Assembly (NCBI GenBank): GCA_037903355.1
Contig: JBAJFE010000018.1
Location: 1,178,001-1,242,000 of the forward strand
Reading direction: 5' to 3'
DNA length: 64,000 nt
Origin: Trichuris trichiura
Taxonomy: Eukaryota > Nematoda > Enoplea > Trichinellida > Trichuridae
Positions 12,389-22,121 of the stretch are shown here, in pieces; positions within the stretch are counted from its first letter, which is position 1, and every line of letters starts with the position of its first letter. The position numbers were made by a program, and so were the translations under genes. A model generated the notes under the pieces. The model was not told the DNA's origin and did not search any database. It saw nothing but the letters and a program-made list of their open reading frames with translations.

Positions 12389-12552
12389 TTTCTTCTTACG
12401 GAGTGTGTGTCCCGTTTGAGTACAAAACTGCTTAATGTTCGTAGCTTTCAGGCCGCGCGTGACCGCTGAAGACAGGTCGCGCGCTGTCTGAAAGCTACGG
12501 ACATTAAAACTTTATTGTATTCCAGACGAGACACATTCCGTAAGAAGAAACA
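12389..12552. repeat. Inverted-repeat element with a degenerate hammerhead motif
   Basis: The ends TTCTTCTTACGGAGTG and CATTCCGTAAGAAGAA are inverted copies. The same terminal sequence forms the palindrome at 33575-33662. Inside, CCG-CTGAAGA-(stem)-TGAAA-GCTA-CGG (12463-12500) retains a hammerhead-like core and stem I. This looks like an end-to-end pair of truncated Penelope-like or retrozyme-like units. Confidence 0.55.
12463..12500 (+). ncRNA. Degenerate hammerhead-like motif
   Basis: CCG CTGAAGA, stem II ACAG...CTGT, then CT, GAAA, GCTA and CGG. Stem I (CCG/CGG) and the GAAA box are kept; position 7 of the core is A instead of T and stem II is shortened with two unpaired bases. It is probably an inactive relative of the better copies nearby. 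Confidence 0.4.
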
Positions 12553-12948
12553 ATCACGAAAAACGTACAGTCCAATACTGAAAAGCTATATTTTTATTAT
12601 TATTATTATTATTTTTATTACGAAATAAAGCTTCCTGTTTTTCCTCAAGCTTTGCTTGCGCAATGCATTCGGAATGCACCTGTCCTATAGTTAATTACTT
12701 CTGTTCGTCCACCGAAGACGAGTCGAGAAGACAGCCGAAAGATTCAGCTCATTTTTTTTAGATCCTGAATGGGTTAGAACGTGAATAAAGTCCACGGTAT
12801 AAAAACTTAGATAGTCGCCACAAAATAGTATGTGTTTAAAGCTAACGTCATCAATTTCCGTCTTTCTTTTTTTCATAACGGGTTTCTTTATTTGTTTTTC
12901 CAAAGTTTTTTCGCGGAATTTTTACCCGTTGTTTGTTAAACGTTTTTA

Positions 12949-12989
12949 TACGAAGCTTTCGGGTCCATTCATGACCCGTCATCAGCGTA
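12949..12989 (-). ncRNA. Hammerhead-ribozyme-like motif
   Basis: Minus strand: TACG, CTGATGA, C, stem II GGGTC/GACCC with loop ATGAATG, GAAA, GCTT, CGTA. TACG and CGTA give a 4-bp stem I, and AAGCTT is a self-complementary stem III that would favour a dimeric ribozyme. This is one of the cleanest copies in the window. Confidence 0.65.
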
Positions 12990-13015
12990 GTACCCACCCG
13001 ACGGGCGGCGCAAGC

Positions 13016-13054
13016 ACGCTGATGACCGGTCATGAATGGACCCGAAAGCTTCGT
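13016..13054 (+). ncRNA. Hammerhead-ribozyme-like motif
   Basis: Plus strand: ACG, CTGATGA, stem II CCGGTC/GACCC with loop ATGAATG, GAAA, GCTT, CGT. Same layout as the facing copy at 12949-12989, with one stem II base changed. Stem I is at least 3 bp (ACG/CGT). Confidence 0.6.
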
Positions 13055-13120
13055 ATAAAAAATGTTTTTGCAATAAACGTTTAACAAACAACGGGTAAAA
13101 ATTCCGCAAAAAAACTTTAG

Positions 13121-14193
13121 AAAAGCATCATTAATATAAAAAATCCTTAGACTTGCTCATCCTAGGATAAATTTTATTCTTAATAACCCGCTTTGTAAGG
13201 AAAAAATCAATCAAAAAGCTCTTCATGTTTTATCATTAATTTTTCACTGACGAAGGGACAAGGGAAGTCGCAAAAGCTCTGAGAAAGTAAAGTTCAATTT
13301 TTTTTGTTTTCTTAAGCTTTGGGATGAAAAACATCCGTTGGAGGGTTACTAGTATGCTTAGGTGCTTATTTGTTTTTTAGCCTTTGCGTTCTCTTGAAAT
13401 GGGTCTAAAATAAGATGTAGCTGCTTAAGCTAGCCTCGTGGCGCCCACGTCTTTTCTCGTGCCATTTCTTGCCAGACTTTTTCGAATGCTTTCAGAGGCT
13501 TGTAGCAAACACGTTTTTTGAACTTGATAAGTTTTTTGCTTCTTTAAGTTGAGTCCAATTGTTGAATGGTAATTGCTCCTTTGGCCTCGCAATCTCACAC
13601 AGTTTATCACTTCTCCCTTAAAGTTCTTTTGTACATGTCAAGGGCGCGCTAAGACAGCTTTGCATATTTCAACCACCGCTCAGGTCGCAGTAATAAAACG
13701 AGTTGTCATTTTAAGCATGGAATGGGTGCATTGAGCAGTGCGAGGTCACTTCGTTTCTTCGTTCAATCGACATCACCTTTTCAACTCTTTTGCTACGGGG
13801 CTGCTTGTGCGGAGGACAAAGTCCCTGTGTCCCTCTTTCATGGCAACGTCAATGAAGCGTGCAAACTGCCCATTTTGGCATTTCTTTTGTTTCAGATCTT
13901 CCGCACGCGATAATGCAAAGGCAAGCGAAATGCAGTAATGCGAAAGGCCAAGTGGCAACATTCGTACGCTCATGGTTACGTTCTATCCATTCATAAGTTT
14001 TCTAATAATTCAACAATTCAACGGAGCTAAGGGGCGGCACCCATTGTTGTACTTTCAGTCAAGAGGCGATAAGGCGTCCAACTAGCAACACACTTCCCGG
14101 CGTTTTTTAAAATTGAATTATAGGTCAAATTTTGAAATGATATTTCGTGTCTTTTACACGAGACGAAACACATTAGTTCTAAACCAAATGAAA
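13121..14193. other. Intergenic, no gene supported
   Basis: A degenerate hammerhead-like string (CTGACGA, GGGAC...GTC, AAAAGCTC) occurs near 13248-13285. Otherwise there are only short unrelated frames on both strands. Confidence 0.4.
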
Positions 14194-14240
14194 AACGTAG
14201 CTTTCGGTGGCTACTCATAAGCTTCGCCATCTTCAGCGTT
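14194..14240 (-). ncRNA. Hammerhead-like motif
   Basis: Minus strand: AACG, CTGAAGA, stem II TGGC/GCCA with a long loop, CC, GAAA, GCTA, CGTT. AACG/CGTT closes a perfect 4-bp stem I. The core has A at position 7 and two extra bases before GAAA, so activity is doubtful. Confidence 0.45.
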
Positions 14241-14375
14241 AGTTTTCAGCTTTCGCACTTGTTTATGAAGCCAGCAACACTAAGGTGCCTTATTGTTATT
14301 GAGAAGTCTTTTGGGCTTTTCTCAAAGGTTTACTCGGCTTTGTTTTTCCTCGTCGATATAATGACGCCTCTACTC

Positions 14376-14472
14376 AATTACATTCCTTACATAGAAGATG
14401 CCAATGCTCAACTGCCATAAGGCTGCACTTTGCAGCGTATTTTCGACTTATTCGGGATTTTGACCATCACTG
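14376..14472. repeat. Dispersed repeat, copy 1
   Basis: Matches about 22122-22225: TTCCTTA.ATAGAAGATGC, CTGCCA.AAGGC, and TTCGGGATTTTGACC in the same order and orientation with scattered differences. Both copies lie near Penelope-derived sequence. No coding meaning was found. Confidence 0.6.
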
Positions 14473-14726
14473 ATTCTAATATTCAACAATTCTTTCCATT
14501 AGTTATTCAATACTCATAGGCTAATAAATGGTCCCTTCCATACGTCGGCACATGTCAGTGTGTACGTTATTTCAATAGCAGCTAGTAATCGAGTCTTTTT
14601 CTTGATGCATATGCAAATTATTAACTGATATTATAAATATGCAAATAGGCAGTGGGCAACAGCTCTTACGCAACGTGAATGTTGTTGAAAGAGACGGCTT
14701 AGTTTTTAAGCGGTTTAATGCCGTGA

Positions 14727-15231
14727 TCACGAGATCCACGCTTCGTAATAGCATTGGTTGAACAAAGGCAATTTGTCAACGCATTTTAAGAAACGAGCCT
14801 TCCCGTAGAACCTTGGATCCCAGAGTTGGTCATTGGCCGGATAGCAAAACTGCATGCAATGTCTAAGGTTACTGTCCAAGGCGTAATCCTTCATGCAGCA
14901 GCTGGTCAGATCTTTTTCCTTTGCCGCGCAGAGCAGCATTCTTTGTAGGTGCTTCATCGGACACTTGGGCCGTCGGAAGGCTATGTCTTTGAACTGAATA
15001 AGGCAAAACTGTTTTAAAAAAGCTTATCCTCCATTGATGCCGCGTAAAGCTAACCTGTTTCGGTGTGTTATCCAAGGTGCAAACGCGAAGGCAGGATTCC
15101 GGTACGGGCGGATTGAGGCGTTGACAACAAGACATGAATTGCATGTTCACTTCTGCCCTCATTACGCGTTTGGTTTCATTGGCGTACATAGGATGCTTTG
15201 CATTCGAGTATACGCTTGACTTTTCGGAATA
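14727..15231 (-). CDS. DB-module cysteine-rich protein, N-terminus not found
   Basis: Exons 15055-15231 and 14727-15008 on the minus strand join in phase 0 (GTTAGC...AAACAG, 46 nt) to give 152 residues ending in TGA. About twelve cysteines are spaced as in the DB module (Pfam DB): FMSCCQ, then SCLRVC, a middle KCPMKHLQRMLLC, DLTSCC, and a closing HCMQFC...KC...QCY. DB modules occur in secreted or surface proteins of nematodes and other ecdysozoans; their function is largely unknown. The first exon begins at a TTTAG acceptor at 15232, so a signal-peptide exon should lie upstream. A short ATGGCAATTTGTTTG followed by GTAAGA at about 15400-15415 (minus) is a weak candidate. Confidence 0.75.
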
Positions 15232-15542
15232 CTAAATACAAGAACACGTAGTAGGAGCGGTACGATTCAAAATTTAAGCGTCCACACTCCTCGCGCGCTA
15301 ACGGCATCTTAAAGTATCTCGAACTGGATTGCGCGCTTTCGACTAAGAATGTGCATTTCACTTTATCTTACGCAAAGGCGTTGAACAGGTCTTACCAAAC
15401 AAATTGCCATGTCAATTGAGGCTGTAACCCGTTTCCATCGTCTTATCCTTCAATAAATCCAGCAACGGTTGTTGAGCAGAAAGGTTTGATTAAGCGAAGC
15501 GTGACAAAATCTTTGCATCCGTAACCCAAATTGAAAATCGAA

Positions 15543-15791
15543 ATGGCCTATGGAAATGGTGCTTCTCCAAAAGCGATTAACAAGAAGGACATCCCCGACG
15601 AAGAAGTATTTGTCGTCGATGGTAGCATTGTCGCTCCGCCTAACCGGAATTGTTGTAATAACTTTTTATTTGCATATGTAAACGTTGAAGGAGACGAAGC
15701 GTCTTTTGTAAACTTTTTACGCCTACGCGCAGCCACGCCCCAAAGCGTACAGCAACTTGAGGAAGCGATAAATTTCTTTGTCGACGTTTAA
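15543..15791 (+). CDS. Possible small hypothetical protein
   Basis: An uninterrupted 82-codon frame starts at an ATG (MAYGNGASPK) and ends in TAA. It has an acidic stretch before VFVVDGSIVAPP and an amphipathic C-terminus. No family was recognised and no splice signals are needed. It could be a chance frame. Confidence 0.3.
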   Translation: MAYGNGASPKAINKKDIPDEEVFVVDGSIVAPPNRNCCNNFLFAYVNVEGDEASFVNFLRLRAATPQSVQQLEEAINFFVDV

Positions 15792-16082
15792 CTGCCGCCC
15801 AGTTCAATTTAAATTCAAGTGTTTTGCGGTGCATTGTGGCCTGCCAAAGGCTCGCTCTCCCGCTGACCAATTTACTCAGTGAAGCCTTCCTGAGTGGGGC
15901 ATTTTGTCTACAATGATCTTATTGCAAAGATGAAATTTCCGTTTTCTTGAAATGGAATTTTTAAAAAACTTCTAAACCTCTATTCCATAGCTTTTACTTA
16001 GACGCTATTAATTTTAAAAAAAGAAAGAGAAAGCTATAGGCGACAATTTTGCCGCAGGCAAATGCTTGCTTTTCTTGGGAAG

Positions 16083-16280
16083 ATGTCTCGGCAAAGTGCG
16101 TATGATAATTTTGTTATCGAAAAGCAGTCAAGCTGTCCTTCACTTTCTTCACTCTCCATTAACGATTATATGTCGCAAGCAACTGCTCGTAGAGTCATCG
16201 GGACACGGTCTCATGCCGATATCGTCCCATTATCTTCACTGTTGAAAGCAGGCGTCATTTCGAACTTTGCTGCAATGTGA
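16083..16280 (+). CDS. Possible small hypothetical protein
   Basis: A 65-codon frame starts at ATG (MSRQSAYDNF) and ends in TGA. It is serine-rich with a hydrophobic tail. No family was recognised. It follows the frame at 15543-15791 by about 290 bp, so the two could be parts of one gene, but I see no convincing splice pair. Confidence 0.25.
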   Translation: MSRQSAYDNFVIEKQSSCPSLSSLSINDYMSQATARRVIGTRSHADIVPLSSLLKAGVISNFAAM

Positions 16281-18869
16281 CCTTGAGCAGTTAACGCTAA
16301 GTTAACCCCAATAATATTAATAAGTACATATTATTTGAATTACCTGTTTAGAACGGTTTTACACGCGTAAAATATACTCTCCGTGGCATAGATCTTGTGT
16401 GGTGTGAATATTATGCTACGATGGAGTTGTTGCTTTTGTCGAGCGCTAAAAATTTTCATACGGGGGGCCAACTGCAATAATTAACATTTTCTTTAATAGC
16501 GTAACGTCTTTATCATCCGGGAAAGATGTGCTTGTTGGACAGTTGCCTAAACATGGAAATAGTTCCTGTAGACATAGTCCCTGCCGTTACCCGCGGCTTT
16601 TACAAATCCCTTGTGGCGGCTCTGCACTTTTTTAAAAGTGATTACAAGCGGATAGACGAGGAAAAGTGATAAAGGCGAGCAAAGTTCCTGCCGGTGGTCG
16701 TAACGTTCTTTATAGAGCAAAATAAAGGCTGCTTACTATATTTGGGCATTTTCCTTGACAGAAGGTATCGCATTGTTCCTTCATTCTTCTTGTGCCGCAG
16801 TAGCCGCACCCCACATAACTGCACGGTGGAAACCGTAGGGCCTCACAGGCAAGCAATAGTAAGGCAATTCGTATTATAAAAGCTATTGGCCTTCCGATGG
16901 CCCAAAACTTGCTCATATCTCAGCGAAGTGAATGATGCGATCCATCAGCTATGCTTGTATATAAGTACACTCCTCTATTTGCATTGCGTTCGTGTTTATC
17001 AGTCAGTTAAGATGGCCTATATTCAGGACGAGTTGTCGCCAAGTACCCTATACGTCAGACTGGAAGTTCGCGCTCGTCCAACTCTCCTCCGCTTGGGTGA
17101 TTTCGTTTCCAATGACCGGCCAAAACAGGACAGGCAAACGTGCCGAGTTGTCGACGGTTCAATTTTACTTTCCTTAAGCAGTTAGCAGCTTTGAGATCTA
17201 AGACAAATGCAATTGCCCTACCAATATGAATGTCAACCCAGCTTGTGGCATCCATAAAACGCGGCTGTCGAGCGGGTTTCAAAAACTGATTGCAATTTGC
17301 CGCGGGAAGACGATTGTAAAAAAATTGTATCCATCGTTTGAATAGATGTTAAGATGGAAAACTGATCGGCCCAACCAATAGCCTCCTCCAATGGAAGTTC
17401 GTTTAAAACTGATTTTGACTTTTCACCTCTGCTCCAATATGCTGCAGCAGATTTGCTTGACTTTTTTCAGGCTAACAGAGACGGGCTAAAGCAGTTTGGC
17501 TCTGAGAGTTGGCTGCGAACAATTTAAAAATGTATCAATACTTTTCCCGCTGCCTAAAAGTCAGTTGTACATTAGGGGCACAATGGGATATTGCTCTGCC
17601 CGCGTGCAAGATGAAAATTCGAGTTGAAGCCCTTTTTTTGCATCCATAATTTATTAATAATTGAATGCCCCAAGAAAATCGAAGGGGCAATGCTGTAAGA
17701 CGCTGTGCTTGGCGAGCAACCATACCGCCATTGTCCGCATATTCTATCGTATTAGCAAACAGGTTCGTTAAATGATGTTAACAATGTTTGCATACGTTGA
17801 ATTGCGTTGCGGCAAGAAACATCGCTTTGATCACGCGTTTTGTTTGCAAACGGTTGCTTCTACCTTCATTGAGCATGAAAAAGGGCGTATGGGCGTTAAT
17901 TTTCTGCCGATCTATTGATTACTCGCCGTGTGCGAGTCATTCGAATTTTCAAGTAACCAAAATCAGTGACCGTAACGACCTGTCGCGTAAACTATTCGTT
18001 TGAATGGCTATTGATCGCTTATGGCGCAGTCTTAATAGGGTCTTTTTTTAGTATTTTCCTATTGTTGATAACGGGTCGGCGTAATTTCGTTCTTTATGAA
18101 CGCTTTATCCCAGTTTATCGCGAGTAGTGTCTGCAATTACAAAACAAAAGTCTATTCAATAGGTGAATGGACAGTGATCAGCCAAAAGTAAAAAACGCTA
18201 AGTTCAAGCGCCTTAATGACCACCCATGGTAGGACTCGGATAAAACCGTGTAAAAGTTTCACAAAGCCATTTTTCATTGAAAAGTCTATATCTGAACGAG
18301 TCATCCTCTTAAGCATTTGTAGTAGCTTGTCTTCTTGTAGTGCCTCACAAATATATTACCTATATTATCTTTGCCTTACGCAAAGCATTTGAGGATAGTA
18401 AAAGTAGAGTTTCCAAAACGAAAGGACAAGAAAATTGGAGCATTTCGACAAGAATCAGCGCGTACGTTGGCCAACAAGGAAAGTACTTCACTTTTTGCCC
18501 ATTTTCCATAGTTCTACGCTATTTACGGCAAACCTGAAAGTTCCTTGTCGACAATGTAAACCTAATTATTGGTAAACTTTTATTTAAACACTTAGGGTCT
18601 TTTAGGCGTGAAAATTAAGCGGTTGGAAGTGTCGTTCTCAGTAAGCAACCGTAAGACAATGCTGAAGCTGCAACGGAACATGAGAAGTTCCAATAGCAGC
18701 TGCGGTTGTTTCTTTTTCGTAATGCAAGTAGAGAACAATGCTTCAAAACCTCTCGTTGCATTGTTTTGCGCGCGGATCACTTGAAAACTAGCTTTCCATG
18801 CCACCCTAAACACTTCGTCCTTTTATGGCGCAAAAATTTCCGCGTTTTTTAATTTATCTCAATGTTCAT
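16281..18869. other. Intergenic, no gene supported
   Basis: Short frames on both strands (for example 16642-16916, 16886-17282, 17535-18003) overlap one another and show no family similarity, no consistent codon pattern and no splice partners. Confidence 0.4.
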
Positions 18870-18994
18870 CACTACTTCATACGGTATGTGTTCTTGCTCG
18901 TTGATGGGTTCTGAAATTAAACCGAAGCAAATGCCCTACCAACGGATGGATGAGCAATTATTAAGGAAAAATACAGAACAAGTACTTAAACAGT

Positions 18995-19033
18995 TCGGAG
19001 CTTTCGGGACTAACCTCGTCCCGTCGTCAGCGA
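18995..19033 (-). ncRNA. Hammerhead motif of the left Penelope-like copy
   Basis: Minus strand: TCG, CTGACGA, C, stem II GGGAC/GTCCC with loop GAGGTTA, GAAA, GCTC, CGA. Stem I is TCG/CGA. It lies in the 3' flank of the left retroelement copy and mirrors the copy at 21694-21732. Confidence 0.65.
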
Positions 19034-19070
19034 TGGTGGTAATGGTACTTTTACTCCGATGTTAAGGTAT

Positions 19071-20018
19071 TTATAGGTACTGAGGGGCGCCAGCCGGTAT
19101 GGAACAACATCCAGTTTTATTGATAACAGATGTCCATATCGAGCTGACCTCCACCCCTTTGTCACGGTTAATGGACATGTTATTGCGAATGAACAGGGAC
19201 TCCTTTATTTGCCTAAGGCGAAAATGGCTCTCGCGGCAAATGATGGACAGGTGCAGGTCACATGAACATTGAGAGGAATGCTCAGCAACCGCGGAGGTGT
19301 TCTTCGCTTTTTCCATGGCTTGTAAAGGGGGCACGGTTCTAGGGCGTCCCCGACGTATCCTGTGTATTCCATTTAGTTCATCTTCCGCGGATCGATAACC
19401 CTTGAGCGCATTCATGTGTTCTTTAAATCTGTCAAATAACGTATTGCCCGTTTCTCCTATGTAGGAGGCGTTGCAATCACAATTAATCACATAAACGACG
19501 CCAGGTCTCTGTTCGAATGGGACCTTGATCTTATCGTTGCGCACTAAGGAACGAAGGTTGGGGGAAGACTTGAAGAAAATGCGGAAGCCGTACTGGCGAC
19601 CCAGACGTCGCAAGTGTTCCCCCAGGCCGACGTAGTAGGGAATGGTGAGGACTGGAAGACGATCTCTCTCAGTAGTTGAGGAGGAGTCGGCTGGGTTTAA
19701 CCTTCGCGCTATGGTGGAGGAGACGAAGGTTTTAGGGTAGCCATTTTTCTCCAACGTCGTTGCAATGTGGTGTAATTTAGAACGCAGGAATTCTGGATCA
19801 CAGATTGCGATGGCGCGGTCCACCATCCCTGTCACTATGCCCCTCTTTACTGACATGGGGTGGTGTGAGGAGAAGTGCAGGTGTCTGTCCGAATGCGTGG
19901 GTTTACTATATACTGTTGTCTTTAAAGACGTGGCATTTCGGTGAACCAACACATCCAGGAAGGGAAGTTTCCTGCCTATTTCCCTTTCAATTGTAAAGGA
20001 AATTTTTCCCGGGAAGAT
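19071..20018 (-). pseudogene. 5'-truncated Penelope-like RT/GIY-YIG fragment (left copy)
   Basis: The open frame on the minus strand encodes the last reverse transcriptase motifs (ISFTIEREIGRKLPFLDVL, then the thumb-like block with KPTHSDRHLHFSSH) and a complete GIY-YIG endonuclease (VVYVINCDCNASYIGET, then RFKEHM). The frame runs on past 20018 into the right copy for about 29 codons, which is only a junction artefact. Compared with the right copy it keeps the original C-terminus, reading through NNMSINRDKG to a stop near 19071. It lacks the catalytic YVDD half, so it cannot reverse transcribe. Confidence 0.85.
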
Positions 20019-21561
20019 GGCTTTTTTCCTACAGTCCGCCGCAGAACTATCCAAGGAGAATACCATCACCTCCATCCGAAAAAGGTTGTACTTCAAGAGT
20101 AACACCGTGTGCCCTCAGCTATACGGCCTTCCAAAGGTCCACAAACCTGGGGTACCTTTGAGACCAGTTGTGTGCAGCGTAAACAGCGTCACATCGCAAC
20201 TGTGTGTTTACCTCAAAGGTATCATCCAACCGTTGACCGGAGGAAGGGACTCTCACGTAACCAACCACAAGGACTTCTGCGCTTCCCTGCGCTCATACCA
20301 CGTTTCTGAATCAGACTTCCTGGTAAGTTACGACGTGAAGGATCTCTTCACCTCCATTCCTATTTCACACACCCTCAACAGACTAGAAACCCTATTGAAC
20401 AATGACAACAGCTTGAGTGAGAGAACTAAGCTGTTTCCTTGTCAAATAGCTAAGTTAGTTTCGTTCTGTATGTGTGAAGGGAACTACTTCAGGTTTCAAA
20501 ACAGCTTCTTCCGACAGAACGAGGGAGCACCAATGGGCAGTCCACTTTCTCCGGTCCTCGCAGAGTTGCTTATGGAGCACCTAGAGGAAATTGCCTTCGA
20601 AAGTTTGGACAACCATTGCACTCCCCGTCTGTTCAAGCGATATGTAGATGATATTTTTGCCATTGTTAAAAAAGGAGAGGAGGAAGCTCTTTTGAAACAC
20701 CTGAACTCGATCTTCCCGGGAAAAATTTCCTTTACAATTGAAAGGGAAATAGGCAGGAAACTTCCCTTCCTGGATGTGTTGGTTCACCGAAATGCCACGT
20801 CTTTAAAGACAACAGTATATAGTAAACCCACGCATTCGGACAGACACCTGCACTTCTCCTCACACCACCCCATGTCAGTAAAGAGGGGCATAGTGACAGG
20901 GATGGTGGACCGCGCCATCGCAATCTGTGATCCAGAATTCCTGCGTTCTAAATTACACCACATTGCAACGACGTTGGAGAAAAATGGCTACCCTAAAACC
21001 TTCGTCTCCTCCACCATAGCGCGAAGGTTAAACCCAGCCGACTCCTCCTCAACTACTGAGAGAGATCGTCTTCCAGTCCTCACCATTCCCTACTACGTCG
21101 GCCTGGGGGAACACTTGCAACGTCTGGGTCGCCAGTACGGCTTCCGCATTTTCTTCAAGTCTTCCCCCAACCTTCGTTCCTTAGTGCGCAACGATAAGAT
21201 CAAGGTCCCATTCGAACAGAGACCAGGCGTCGTTTATGTGATTAATTGTGATTGCAACGCCTCCTACATAGGAGAAACGGGCAATACATTATTTGACAGA
21301 TTTAAAGAACACATGAATGCGCTCAAGAGTTACCGATCCGCGGAAGATGAACTGAATGGAATACACAGGATACGTCGGGGACGCCCTAGAACCGTGCCCC
21401 CTTTACAAGCCATGGAAAAAGCGAAGAACACCTCCGCGGTTGCTGAGCATTCCTCTCAATGTTCACGTGACCTGCACCCGTCCATCATTTGCCGCGAGAG
21501 CCATTTTCGCCTTAGGCAAATAAAGGAGTCCCTGTTCATTCGCAATAACATGTTCCATTAA
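20017..21561 (+). CDS. Penelope-like reverse transcriptase with GIY-YIG endonuclease (5'-truncated)
   Basis: A 514-codon frame carries the reverse transcriptase motifs in order: LYGLPKVHKPG, RPVVCSVNS, SYDVKDLFTSIP, GAPMGSPLSPVLAEL, the catalytic RYVDDIFAIV and KLPFLDVL. It then has the Penelope-specific linker and a GIY-YIG nuclease (VVYVI, SYIGET, R..EH) preceded by a CDC zinc-like knuckle. Family members are usually longer at the N-terminus, so this copy lacks its start; the ATG at 20017 straddles the junction with the left copy and is not the native one. One extra T near the end (ATGTTCC where the left copy has ATGTCC) shifts the frame and clips the C-terminus to NNMFH. Probably inactive but young. 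Confidence 0.9.
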   Translation: MAFFLQSAAELSKENTITSIRKRLYFKSNTVCPQLYGLPKVHKPGVPLRPVVCSVNSVTSQLCVYLKGIIQPLTGGRDSHVTNHKDFCASLRSYHVSESDFLVSYDVKDLFTSIPISHTLNRLETLLNNDNSLSERTKLFPCQIAKLVSFCMCEGNYFRFQNSFFRQNEGAPMGSPLSPVLAELLMEHLEEIAFESLDNHCTPRLFKRYVDDIFAIVKKGEEEALLKHLNSIFPGKISFTIEREIGRKLPFLDVLVHRNATSLKTTVYSKPTHSDRHLHFSSHHPMSVKRGIVTGMVDRAIAICDPEFLRSKLHHIATTLEKNGYPKTFVSSTIARRLNPADSSSTTERDRLPVLTIPYYVGLGEHLQRLGRQYGFRIFFKSSPNLRSLVRNDKIKVPFEQRPGVVYVINCDCNASYIGETGNTLFDRFKEHMNALKSYRSAEDELNGIHRIRRGRPRTVPPLQAMEKAKNTSAVAEHSSQCSRDLHPSIICRESHFRLRQIKESLFIRNNMFH

Positions 21562-21693
21562 CCGTGACAAAGGGGTGGAGGTCAGCTCGATATGGACATC
21601 TGTGATCAGTAAAACGGGATGTTCCATACCGACTGGCGCCCCCTCAGTACCTATAAATACCTTAACATCGGAGTAAAAGTACCATTACCACCA

Positions 21694-21732
21694 TCGCTGA
21701 CGACGGGACAAGGTTAGTCCCGAAAGCTCCGA
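21694..21732 (+). ncRNA. Hammerhead motif of the right Penelope-like copy
   Basis: TCG, CTGACGA, C, stem II GGGAC/GTCCC with loop AAGGTTA, GAAA, GCTC, CGA, about 130 nt after the stop codon. Hammerheads in the flanking repeats of Penelope-like elements are established. This copy differs from the mirrored one by a single loop base. Confidence 0.65.
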
Positions 21733-22121
21733 ACTGTTCAAGTACTTGTTCTGTATTTTTCCTTAATAATTGCTCATCCATCCGTTGGTAGGGCATTTGC
21801 TTCGGTTTAATTTCAGAACCCGTCAACGGGCAAGAACACACCGTATGAAGTAGTGCTGAAAATCCATTGCCCCGTTAAGAAACACCCCGTGTTCAAGGTT
21901 TATCTCAATTTTATCCATTAATAACTTTTCGGAAGCGCGGCCTGAGTAATTCCGATGACGGACAAAATCCCGAATATGTCAAAAGTGCGCTGTAAAGCTT
22001 GGTCTTATGCAGTTGCGCATTTGCATTTTTTAGATAAGGCATGTATTGGAGTAGAGGCGTTATTATACTGCTCCTGTTGTTTAGATCACCAACTTCGAAC
22101 TGGACCAGTAAACTAACGCTT

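Larger units (their letters stand above)
12902..13120. repeat. Palindrome with two facing hammerhead motifs
   Basis: The left arm (AAAGTTTTTTCGCGGAATTT, then ACCCGTTGTTTGTTAAACG) and right arm (CGTTTAACAAACAACGGG, then AAATTCCGC) are near-perfect inverted copies around a spacer of about 20 nt near 12992-13012. Each arm carries one hammerhead-like motif. The frames at 12830-13087 on both strands are artefacts of this symmetry. Confidence 0.85.
18870..21855. mobile_element. Head-to-head pair of Penelope-like retroelements
   Basis: Two nearly identical copies lie in inverted orientation. The left copy (18870-20018, minus) holds the end of the reverse transcriptase, the GIY-YIG endonuclease and the 3' flank. 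The right copy (20019-21855, plus) holds more of the reverse transcriptase. The arms 18870-20018 and 20710-21855 are inverted repeats differing at only a few positions; 20019-20709 is unique. Both copies are 5'-truncated, and each carries a hammerhead-like motif downstream of the frame. Symmetry ends abruptly at CACTACTTC (left) and GAAGTAGTG (right). Confidence 0.9.

Noticed and set aside
12830..13087. Mirror-image frames with similar peptides on both strands
   Set aside because: They are by-products of the palindrome at 12902-13120.
20581..20923. Frames on the minus strand of the right Penelope-like copy
   Set aside because: They are antisense shadows of the reverse transcriptase; the peptide at 20732-20923 duplicates the one at 19805-19996 because of the inverted repeat.
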